Of a stretch of DNA of 64,000 nt, positions 55,901 through 64,000 are shown one piece after another. The position numbers and the translations under genes are program-made. The notes beneath the pieces were generated by a model that was not told where the DNA came from, searched no databases, and saw nothing but the letters and a program-made list of their open reading frames with translations. The first letter of the stretch is position 1. Each line of letters starts with the position of its first letter. This DNA is from Bactericera cockerelli (Eukaryota > Arthropoda > Insecta > Hemiptera > Triozidae), in the NCBI GenBank assembly GCA_024516035.1, contig CM044963.1:28636315-28700314 (forward strand), written 5' to 3'.

Positions 55901-58900
55901 GTTTGGCAGGGACTACACTATGGTGGATTGTGTCCTCAAACACTCATCTGTAACTGATATCAATTTCTCCAAAAACATTTCACAATTGGATTTCAATGGT
56001 GCTAACAGAGAGGCCTACATTGTTGACAACAGTACAAACGGAACGTTCATTGGCAATGAAAGGTTGAAAAAGGACACCATCCACTCTTTGATTCATTTGA
56101 GTCGTATAAGTGTGATATCTGACAAAAATAAAGGTGAGTTGTTTAAAAAGCAACCATGAAATAGGGTACTTGATAAAGTAATGGAGGTTTTTATTTATTT
56201 AATAAATTTTTAATCATGTTTTATTTTAAAAGGTAAAACATACAAAGTATGAAATGTTTTTTAAAACATATAACAAATATCCCGCAGTAATACAAATGGA
56301 GGTCATCTTACTGCTGGACATTCAGCTGATGTAGTCTGAGATTTTATAATATTTGAGATCTTTTATGTTCATTTACTCCATTTACCAATGGAGGTTCCAA
56401 AGGCACAAAAAGAAACAAAACTACCCAGAAATTAGATTTTGGAAAGTAAAATCTTCTTTATTTGGGAAAAAATTGCAGTATTAAGCATTTTGATTAAGCT
56501 CAACATTAACAATATCACATATATTATGAGATATTATCTCATATCCAATTGGCAAATAATGATCAATAATATATGAAAAAAAATCTAAAGCCAAACACTC
56601 TTCACTCCTATTTCAGTATTCATGTTCTAGAGGAGCGTAAAAAATGAAGATGTGAGATCCTCACTCTCAGAATCAATACTGAGCAAGTATTTCATCTGTG
56701 ACACTGTCCCGGGAAAGGCTCTTTTGGAACTGTCTGGCTGTGCGTTAAAAAGGTATCAAATCATAAGTTACACTTTCTAGGTTGTTTGAGATAGTTTTAT
56801 TCTTCACTCACTGGACCAGCTACTCATATTAACCTAACCTAGCTTGAGTGGGACCCGTACTAGATAGGATAACAATAATTTGAACTTGATTTGTCAACCA
56901 CAATGTCAGCTAGTACTTATACATCCACCCCATCATTTGTGGATATCACACACTCACACAAAAGTTACTATTACAATAATAATAATGATACTGTTTAGAG
57001 GAAGGCAACCACCAGGCAAGGTTAATCCCACAGCATTTTCTACCACCTAACCCTCAGAGTCTATTACTAGCGCTTTAACCACTTGACTACCTGTGCACTG
57101 ATATATTGTCATACAAATATTACTGACTTTCATATTTTGTCCTATATGAGACTTAGTTGTAATTATTGGCAAATGAAGGGTAAACCCCATGTCCTGACTC
57201 TTTCAAATCAGGGTCTTATTTGGTCACAGTGTTTATTGTATGGGTTTCACTGAAATCCTTACAACTAGGTCAGATTATAACAAAATAATAATCTACATAT
57301 TTTTTTTTTTCTTCAATTTTCAGGCCAACAAATATCAGCTGGCCATGAAAGAAATCCAAAGTTGTCTGGATGATGAAAACAAAAAGTATTTTGCCAATGA
57401 AGTGAACAACTTGAAGACGCTCAGCCATCCAAACATAGTCAACCTCTACGACTCAATGTTACTGAACAGCAATATCTACATGTTCCTTGAGTATATTCCG
57501 GATGGCGATCTGAAGAGAAAGCTGGAATTTTTGTAAGAAACTGAATGAACAAACCTGCAAGTGCAATATCTACCAAATTGCACTTGCCTTGCAGTACCTG
57601 CACTCCATTAGTAAGTGCAGTATTAACAGTATACACAATGCGTGTAGAATTAAGAAGTGAGGAAACAAACCCAAGTTGCATGGAAACTGAGCGCGCAATT
57701 AGCTCAGTGGTTAAGCACTCGCTTGCCATGCGGAAGGCCCCGGGGTTTTCGCTCCCCCATGCCGACAAAAATTTGTATTCTTAATTTGGTTACAATTGTT
57801 TGTAAGGGATACCTTCCGGTGTGCTCGTATTGACCCAGCACCCAATTGGGAAGTATTGTGTCACTTCTCGCCCATCAGAGGGGTGGCATACTATGGATGG
57901 GCAGGCTACAACACAGACCACAAGCATCTACAGTAGCCCCTGTTTTCATGGCTACGAAATAAAAAAGGCTGTGAAACATTCATCTTTTTTAAAAAAAAAC
58001 GCCACATAGCGTGACACCAACTCAAAGGAGTAGAATATTTCTCGCGGTCTATTTATGTTTATGTTTATATTTGATATATTTATGTTTATATTACATTTGA
58101 TATATTTATGTTTATGTTTACATTTGATACGGGAGAAGAAATTTTGTGAGGGAGAAGGAGAGGAGACTCCTTTGCAATACTAGTGCTGAGGACGCAACGA
58201 TGTAGGCCGGCAGGGGTGGTTTTGACACTTCTTAATTCTACAACGCTATGGTATAACAGCTGAGTGCATGATTTGCCTAGTGATAATGATGTGATCCTGG
58301 GTTCAAACCTTAGAGCCAACATTTTTTTGTTGTTATTCACAAAAAACATGTTTATTATTGTCAGCTTGTCTCCTATTTCTTTAGCATTTATAACATTGTT
58401 TTTACAGTTGTTTGTTAGGGATACTTACTTCATTCTTACAAAAATAAATAAATCCATGTGAAAATTTCAAATAGCACATAATTTTAATTTTTTATGTGAC
58501 AATCAATGTAAAGTTTTGACAATCAATTCATGTTTTTTTAACACAAATATGGTATTATGCACAATTGCACACTATAGACTATGTAAAGGGACTGCTGGAG
58601 TAAAGGGACTTTTCAGCCTTACCTTGGTAGTATAAACAAGGTTACTGCTGGAATAATGGTACTCTAATTACCCTAATTGGGCAGTATAAATAAGGCCAAA
58701 TTATTATTATTCTATGTCAAACCAAATTTTAATTAATAAATCTATATCTATGTCCAGATATTGTTCACCGTGATCTGAAGCCAGCCAACATTCTTCTCAA
58801 GACGGTTCGTCAGACCTCGGGAAAACACAATGATAGTCAAGGTCTGTGATTTTGGCCTGTCCAAGAATGTGGACGCCCAGTCTAGTCTCAAGTCCAAGGT

Positions 58901-61900
58901 GGGAACTCCGATGTTTGCTGCCCCGGAGATTCTGTTCAGTAACCGGTATGATCGGAAAGTTGACGTGTGGAGTTTGGGAGTCATACTCTATTTGTGGTGA
59001 GTTGAAATTAATATTAGATTAGAAAATTTTAGTTGTATTGAAATAAATTTCGTTACAAGATTGGTGAAAAAAATACAAACAAAAGAAAAGATGTATAAAG
59101 AGAAAGCTACACAATTTACATACAAATTGAAAACAGTACTTTTAAATGAGGTAGTATACCTACCTATAAAGCTGAAATAGTACAACAAAATTAAAGATAA
59201 ATTTTATAAACATCTCTATATATAAAACAGAAAAAAGGACTACCTACATACCTACCTATGTTTGTTTGTCCGGAGTTGTTTAGCCAAAACGGTAAGAGAT
59301 AGCGAAAAATGTCTCGGAATTGACCCCCCCAAAACCATTATCGCTTTGTCCAGAAAAATTATAAAAAGTTCAAAAAGGCATTGCTGTCCAGCAGTACGGC
59401 CATGCCTTAGTAAATTTGAAATTTAGTCCCGTTGCAAAGTAGGGCAAACGCCTAGTATGAAATTTAAATAAACATATTAAAACTGTAAGAAACCATAATA
59501 ACCAGGCCAATAGTTGCTTCGACTTAATGAATTCCAGCAAAATGAAAACATTAAATTTAGTTTTTTTTCAATAAAATAATTTTTGGAGAAAAAAAAAAAA
59601 AAACTCTTTGTGGTGAGTTGAATTTAATATGTTTTTACATACAGAGGGGTCGAAAAGTCCCAGGATAGATTTTTTCTTTTTTTTTTAATGTCTATAGATA
59701 AGAGATATTATGGTAAAACATTTAGCACATGCGTTTGAGGTATTATCATGACACATGAAAGTGATAACACATTTATTTTTTTTTTTATACATACACACGC
59801 AAATAATACTATTGCATTTACGTGTATGATGTTCCACACTGTTCCGGGCTCAGTGGTAAAGGCGGCACTCTGTGAATCCAGAGTTTCCAGAGGTCGCGGG
59901 TTCGAAACCCAGCCGGAACATGACAAGTTATCCTCCCATTTAGGATTTTTAACCACATAATAATACGTCTTGGCTTACTGCTGGAATAATGGGACGTAAT
60001 AGTCCTAATCGGCAGAATAACTGTATCCTCAACTGTAAAATCATTCTTTCGTTTTAGATCTTCCCTTATTGAAGCTGTTGGCAAGAAAACAATAATCCTT
60101 TTTATCATTCCTCCTCCCAAAAATGACTACCGTACCTGGTGAGAATGTGTGATTGAATGTGATTTTTTTTTATATAATTATTACTACATCGTTACACTAT
60201 CTTCTACATGATTTCCCTTTTCTTGTTTTCTATTATCTTTACTCTAATTGTTTATTTTATTTTTTATTGTAAATTATCCAAATAAATAAAGAGGTGCTTT
60301 ATGGCATAATGGGACACCTGTCTTGCGCTGACAGTCTAAATAAAGCACTATTTATACTTATACTTATAAATAAGGCGATATTATTATTATTATTTTTTAT
60401 TAAAAGGTGTTAATTTTATAGCTTTTTTTAAGCTTTATTAGAGAACAAAAAAAATATATATTAAAAGTAAACACAATAAAAATATAAAGAACAACAAAAA
60501 GATTAAACAAATATACAAGGAGGAAAAAAAAAGAGAGAATTGTCCACCTAAAGGGGGGGGTTTATTGCCTGTGGCAATCTCCTCCACCCAACCCTTAAGT
60601 TTTAAATAAAGCACTATTTATACTTATACTTATAAATAAGGCATATTATTATTAAAAGGTGTTGAAGTTATAGCTGACATTCTTCTCACTTTTCTGTTTA
60701 TACTGATTAAAATAGAGAGGTCAGATAAATGGCAAGATTTTTCAGAACTATTACCTGCTGATGAGAGCAAAAAGCCGAAACAGCTGTCCAGGATAAGTAC
60801 AAGTAGTGCTTTATTTAGACTGTGGGCCAAGACAGGTATCCCTTTAAATGCCAACATTTTTAACAAAGCACCTTTTATTTATTTGAGTATAAATACAATT
60901 AATAAGTTAACAACATGTTCTGATGTTCTGATAACAACGACAAGGTATGTTCTGAATTTCATGAAACATCTAATAAAAACTTCTAAATTTTTCTGTTTAT
61001 ACTGATTGTACATCTAATACAACTTCTAAATTTTTTCTGTTTATACTGATTGTACACAAATTTACAACTTCTCACTTTTCTTTTTATACTGATTGTACAT
61101 CTAATACAACTTCTCACTTTTCGTTTATACTGATTGTACATCTAAAAAAAACTTCTCACTTTTCTTTTTAACTGATTGTACATCTAATACAACTTCTCAC
61201 TTTTCTGTTTATACTGATTGTACATCTAATACAACTTCTCACTTTTTCTGTTTATAACTGATTCCCTCTTGTGTGGGCTTTCCCAGTCCAGCGGCAAGTA
61301 CCCGTTTCCCTGGGACGCAGATTTTCCCGGGCGGCCGCTTCTACAAAGGTGCTCAGCCCAGGCGGTCAACCTGCGCCCCCCCCCTGCTGGCTGGCCGCTA
61401 CTGCGCAGGTCAAAATCTGATCCTGCCACCATCGTGGGTTTAACGCGGCCAAGCGCTACGATGTCAGGACCTGCTCATGCACGCGTGGATTACCAATGTG
61501 ATGCTTTTTTTTTTTTTTTGGTTCTAAACCAGCCTTTCCTTAAAAAGCGGTCAAAGCTTAGAGAAGAGTACTAATTAAAAAAAGTTTTCAAAACTTATTA
61601 AAAAAAAAAGTTTTCAAAATTTATTAAATTTTTTTTTTTTAAAAATTATTTAAGAAAAAGTTCTTTTAAAACTTTTTAAAAAAAAAAAAAGGAAACTGTT
61701 GATTTTCCTATTTTTAATTCCATTCTAATTCCATTTTAATTTCCTTAGAAGCGTTCAAAGCTTTAGAGAAGTAAATAATTAAAAAAAGTTTTCAAAATTT
61801 ATTTAAAAAAAAAACTTATTTTAAAACTTATTAAAAAAAGAAAAAGGAAAAAGGTTGATTTTCCTATTTTTCTGCGGCCCCCCTGCTGCTGGCCGCTACT

Positions 61901-61999
61901 GCGCAGGTCAAGAATCTGGTCCTGCGCACCATCGTGTTCAACGCGGCCCCAAGCGCCCACGATGTGAGAGATCGCTCATGCACGCGTGGGGTTACCAAT
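46787..61999 (+). CDS. FHA-domain serine/threonine kinase, Chk2/Loki-like, with several one-base indels
   Basis: DNA-damage checkpoint kinases of the Chk2 family have an N-terminal FHA domain that binds phosphothreonine, followed by a kinase domain. Exons: 46787-46955, 55879-56133, 56631-56752, 57324-57610, 58758-58996, 61292-61348, then a duplicated exon at 61409 and 61907. FHA: FPSLWGTLVSLD, FGRD, NSTNGTFIGN. Kinase: Gly loop GKGSFGTVWL, LAMKEI with the ATP-binding Lys, HRDLKPANILL, DFGLSK, GTPMFAAPE, DVWSLGVILYL. Exons 1 and 2 are clean. Later exons need one-base corrections, mostly in homopolymers. All motifs survive, which suggests sequence errors more than a dead gene. The C-terminus may lie past the window. 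The class is secure. Orthology is inferred. Confidence 0.72.
47290..48400 (+). repeat. 92-bp x about 11 array
   Basis: Unit: GCAACATAATGTTGATTTCA, CAAGTAGAATACATTTAAT, AGCAGATGGATATCAAATG, CTGTTCTTCAGATATTATT. No exon is attached. In the kinase's first intron. Confidence 0.85.
48400..49270. other. intron of the kinase gene, no gene seen
   Basis: AT-rich. AACATGATGTTAGAATAACA-type repeats at 49060-49255. Confidence 0.5.
49270..49535 (-). mobile_element. SINE family C, head truncated
   Basis: Reverse copy: GAGGTCGGCATTGTTCAACC tail end, body with CCAGCTACCC and ACCTTACCCAGCCTGG. Stops before the tRNA head. Confidence 0.6.
49752..50248. mobile_element. piggyBac-like MITE with internal minisatellite
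   Basis: TTAA at 49748 and 50249. Ends CACTCTCGCGATCGG and CCGGTCGCGAGTG. Inside, an approximately 60-base unit with ACCACCGGTGGTACAAACGT repeats about six times with variation. Confidence 0.6.
50665..50881 (+). CDS. DUF4806-like gene, first exon
   Basis: Start codon after CAAA, 72 codons plus one base, donor GTAAGT. Ends KHKIIKIKCSS. Confidence 0.55.
50665..52975 (+). CDS. DUF4806-like insect protein, exons partly resolved
   Basis: The first exon 50665-50881 begins MSAFYHIVQFNDGIHIIPQN, then YWPEHITSLPKLNQAVKNC. This pattern (VQF..., then W..., then YWP..., then AVK) starts many uncharacterised insect proteins carrying DUF4806. Exon 52119-52272 (GELVRTLCRMSFTDNFLTTF, SWLGSHGQRKHSRICKAIF) joins in phase to 52788-52975 (DGVLKCTLFTVTN to a TGA at 52973) and resembles the DUF4806 core. 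Exon 1 ends in phase 1 while 52119 needs phase 0, so an exon is missing between them or an indel is present. The C-terminus is Lys/Arg then Ser/Thr/Pro-rich. Function is unknown. It lies in the kinase intron on the same strand. Confidence 0.5.
52119..52272 (+). CDS. DUF4806-like gene, core exon
   Basis: Acceptor TTTCAG, donor GTAAGC. A second frame is also open here, but this frame joins the next exon in phase and gives the FSWLG-x(4)-RKHS pattern expected of the domain. Confidence 0.5.
52788..52975 (+). CDS. DUF4806-like gene, last exon
   Basis: Acceptor TTTTCAG. 62 codons ending SPATPATPTSSFSDAS and TGA. Confidence 0.55.
52990..54280. other. intron, no gene seen
   Basis: One open frame (53228-53473, reading IEIFGYSFQTTDWFDKPCKS) is unrecognised. 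A SINE A tail fragment lies at 53593-53650. Confidence 0.4.
54347..54375. repeat. inverted repeat, abutting transposon ends
   Basis: ATACAGGGTGTCC and GGACACCCTGTAT separated by a few bases, a common insect mariner-end configuration. Confidence 0.4.
54590..54975 (+). repeat. diverged approximately 60-bp repeat
   Basis: GGGTAATATGGATGTAACAT and CATTGTAACAA(C/T)A recur six times with drift. Confidence 0.65.
55879..56133 (+). CDS. kinase exon 2, FHA domain
   Basis: Carries the FHA signature: YVFGRDYTMVDCVL, INFSKNISQLDF and AYIVDNSTNGTFIGNERL. Acceptor TTTCAG, donor GTGAGT, no indels. Confidence 0.8.
56631..56752 (+). CDS. kinase exon 3, glycine-rich loop
   Basis: Reads EERKNEDVRSSLSESILSKY, FICDTV, then GKGSFGTVWLCVKK. 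An A6 run has one base too many and one base is missing before the Gly loop. The two cancel in total length. Confidence 0.6.
57324..57610 (+). CDS. kinase exon 4, N-lobe and hinge
   Basis: Encodes QLAMKEIQSCLDDENKKYF, TLSHPNIVNLYDSMLL, MFLEYIPDGDLKRKLEF. After one extra T in a T5 run it continues CKKLNEQTCKCNIYQIALAL and QYLHSI. Donor GTAAGT. Confidence 0.75.
58758..58996 (+). CDS. kinase exon 5, catalytic and activation loops
   Basis: Encodes IVHRDLKPANILLKTVRQTS. One extra A in an A4 run precedes MIVKVCDFGLSKNVDAQSS, KVGTPMFAAPEILFSNRYDR and KVDVWSLGVILYL. HRD, DFG and APE are all present. Confidence 0.78.
59840..60022 (+). mobile_element. SINE family B
   Basis: Copy with a short deletion in the tRNA head (GTTCCGGGCTCAGTGG) and a shortened tail. 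Confidence 0.7.
60415..60600 (-). mobile_element. dispersed repeat, same family as 32566
   Basis: AT-rich body then GGTTTATTGCCTGTGGCAAT and CTCCTCCACCCAACCC. Confidence 0.5.
60955..61262 (+). repeat. 42-bp x about 7 array before kinase exon 6
   Basis: Unit TGTACATCTAATACAACTTC plus TCACTTTTCTGTTTATACTG. It ends 30 bases before the exon 6 acceptor. Single copies occur at 3745-3785 and 60670. Confidence 0.8.
61292..61348 (+). CDS. kinase exon 6
   Basis: Completes the split Cys codon from exon 5 and reads GKYPFPWDADFPG, then after a one-base slip GRFYK. It matches the position of the SGYPPF-type segment after the WSLGVILY helix. GC-rich and probably indel-prone. Confidence 0.5.
61409..61505 (+). 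CDS. kinase exon 7, first copy (damaged)
   Basis: Follows CTGCGCAG. With several one-base fixes it resembles KNLILRTIV and KRYDVRDLLMHAWITNV, the kinase C-lobe end where Chk2 has a DP-x-R and HPWL segment. The expected donor is altered (GTGATG). Confidence 0.4.
61907..61999 (+). CDS. kinase exon 7, second copy
   Basis: Same acceptor context. Reads VKNLVLRTIVFNAA, then with indels KRHDVRDLLMHAW. The donor GTGAGT is intact. It is about 85% like the copy 500 bases upstream, including about 30 bases of intron before the acceptor. Confidence 0.45.
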
Positions 62000-62349
62000 G
62001 TGAGTTTGCTTTTTTTTTTTTGAAATTTTCATTCTTTGCTCTGGCACATAAAAACCCAAAAAATTTTGTAACGAAATTTTTGTGACGAAATTATGTAACG
62101 AAATTTATGTAACAAAAAAATTAAATTTATAAAAAGAGAGAAGAGAAAAAGTATGTGTCCCCTGCGCACAAAACGAAATATTTAAATTATAAAAAAGAGA
62201 AGAGAAAAAGTATGTGTCATGCGCACAATACAAATTTGGTCATTAAGTTTTTAGACCTTGAATAGTAAAGATAAAATGTCCCAATGGTTGCAGACTCGTA
62301 TGCAAGCGTTTTTTTTTTGTTGCTTCTAAGCACTGAGATCATACCTGAC

Positions 62350-63030
62350 TTTGTTTATTACTTACCTATCATTTATACCTGACTTTTTTTTATACTAAAC
62401 CATTCTTTTATACCTGACTTTTTTTTATACTTACCTATTCATTTATACCTGACTTTTTTATACTTACCTATTCATTTATACCTGACTTTGTTTATACTTA
62501 CCTATTCATTTATACCTGACTTTGTTTATACTTACCTATTCATTTATACCTGACTTTGTTTATACTTACCTATTCCCATTTATACCTGACTTTGTTTTAT
62601 ACTTACCTATTCTTTTATACCTACTTTGTTATACTTACCTATTCATTTTAACCTGATTTTTGTTTATACTTACCTATTCATTTAAAACCTGACTTTGTTT
62701 ATACTTACCTATTCATTTTATACCTGACTTTGTTTAAAACTTACCTATTCATTTTTTTACCTGACTTTGTTTATACTTACCTATTCATTTATCCCTGACT
62801 TTTGTTATACTTACCTATTCATTTATACCGACTTTTTTTTATACTTACCTATTCATTTAATACCTGACTTTTGTTTATACTTACCTATTCATTTATACCT
62901 GACTTTGTTTATACTTAACCTATTCATTTATACCTGACTTTTTATACTTACCTATTCATTTATACCGATTTTGTTTATACTTACCTATTCATTTATACCT
63001 GACTTTGTTTATACTTACCTATTCTTTATT
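62350..63030 (+). repeat. 34-bp x about 20 array
   Basis: Unit TACCTGACTTTGTTTATACT plus TACCTATTCATTTA with frequent one-base length changes. Confidence 0.85.
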
Positions 63031-63039
63031 TTTACTTGT

Positions 63040-64000
63040 ATTTGTGTACTGTTTTTTTCATACCTAGGATATGGGTATTTTATTTTTTTACCACCTGTGA
63101 TATTACTTTTTAACTTTTTATCACCCTAGAGACCAAGTTTCAATCCACCCCCCCTCCGCATAGGTCACACTAACCTCACGCATGTTTACCTAATGAAAAA
63201 AAGAGAGTCCACCTGTTTGTGATACCTCCAGTGTAGAATAAACTAAAACATATATTAAAAGAATGTATGAAATATCAGAATGCAAGAAACCCCAAATGAC
63301 CTCTTTTTGTCTTTCATATGACCCCACTCCTGTTTTGAACTTTATTAACAAAAATTATTTGAAACTGTAATTTTCTTATATTTCATATGTATATAACATA
63401 ACTGTATGTTTGCACACTCAAAAATTAAAAAAAAAAAAAAATTCTTTGTAGTATTGACATTTTTACTGTTGACTTTTGTAAATAGGGCTATTCCCCCGTA
63501 AATATACCCCGACACCGGGAAATTATATTTATTAGAGGAATTTTAACTATCTCGATTAAAACAAATTTATCGTCCAACTTGAACGCTGATGGTCCCTCAA
63601 ATCCCGCTTCCCTGTTTGGGTTTTCAATTTTTTTGAATTTTTTTCTTTACCTCATGCAGTGGGGGGGTATCTAAACATCCTTAATTTTCACATCAGATAC
63701 CAAATCTTATATTACTACATAATAAGTAAAAAATAAGGAAAGTAAAAGTGGAAGAAAAAGAAAAAATTAACTGATAGGAAGGTAAAAATAAATTAAAAAT
63801 TTATTTTAGAAAGAATGAGGTAGTTTTAAGTCCCACTCTTTCGCGAGAAAAAAATTTTAAACTACAACTCCGGCACTGATTTTGAAATCATTGATGGTTC
63901 CTCTTGGACGCAAATCTTGATACATGGGGTTCCCTCTATGTTATATGATCTCAGTGTTTCTAAGCCTGCCTTTCCTTGGAAACTTTCGAATCTTTAGAGA
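63040..64000. other. no gene recognised
   Basis: AT-rich with many homopolymers. No SINE head or kinase-like exon found. Confidence 0.4.

Overview
This is a eukaryotic window, and the host looks like an arthropod, probably an insect. It has spliced genes with GT-AG introns, several families of tRNA-headed SINEs, a 5S rRNA-headed SINE, and mariner, hAT and piggyBac-like elements. A hemipteran host is a guess from the style of the dispersed repeats. It is not demonstrated.

Layout. A protein disulfide isomerase (PDI) gene runs on the minus strand from its start codon at 41133 to the left edge. Six exons are present and the last quarter of the protein lies outside the window. Its third intron is about 32 kb (4099-35899). 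Inside it, on the opposite strand, lie ten exons (11519-33777) of a WD-repeat protein whose 5' end I cannot find. To the right, after a tRNA-Lys gene at 44.2 kb, an FHA-domain protein kinase of Chk2 type runs on the plus strand (46787 to about 62 kb). Its 9-kb first intron holds a small gene (50665-52975) resembling insect DUF4806 proteins.

Main observation. In the left 33 kb, most splice sites are embedded in tandem arrays whose unit contains the splice site itself plus 9-53 bases of exon. Acceptor arrays (exons at 18280, 22641, 26484, 32780) extend upstream of the exon. Donor arrays (exons ending at 11672, 18423, 26664, and PDI exon 5) extend downstream. Copy numbers run from 5 to about 50. 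Each array therefore presents a row of near-identical splice sites in front of or behind one real exon. In PDI exon 5 all seven donors keep the reading frame and would add 14 residues per step.

The same left region has exons with mostly G or C at third codon positions, while both genes switch to ordinary AT-tolerant codons on the right. In the WD gene the switch falls between two adjacent exons (33102 and 33336).

Much of the rest is repeats: a 48-copy 33-bp array (7.2-8.8 kb), a GA tract followed by a CT tract (26.7-27.8 kb), SINEs, and non-autonomous DNA transposons with clear target duplications. Right of about 56.6 kb the kinase exons carry several one-base indels, mostly in homopolymers. 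These may be consensus errors or early decay. The long open frames inside the tandem arrays are by-products of repeat length and are not annotated as genes.
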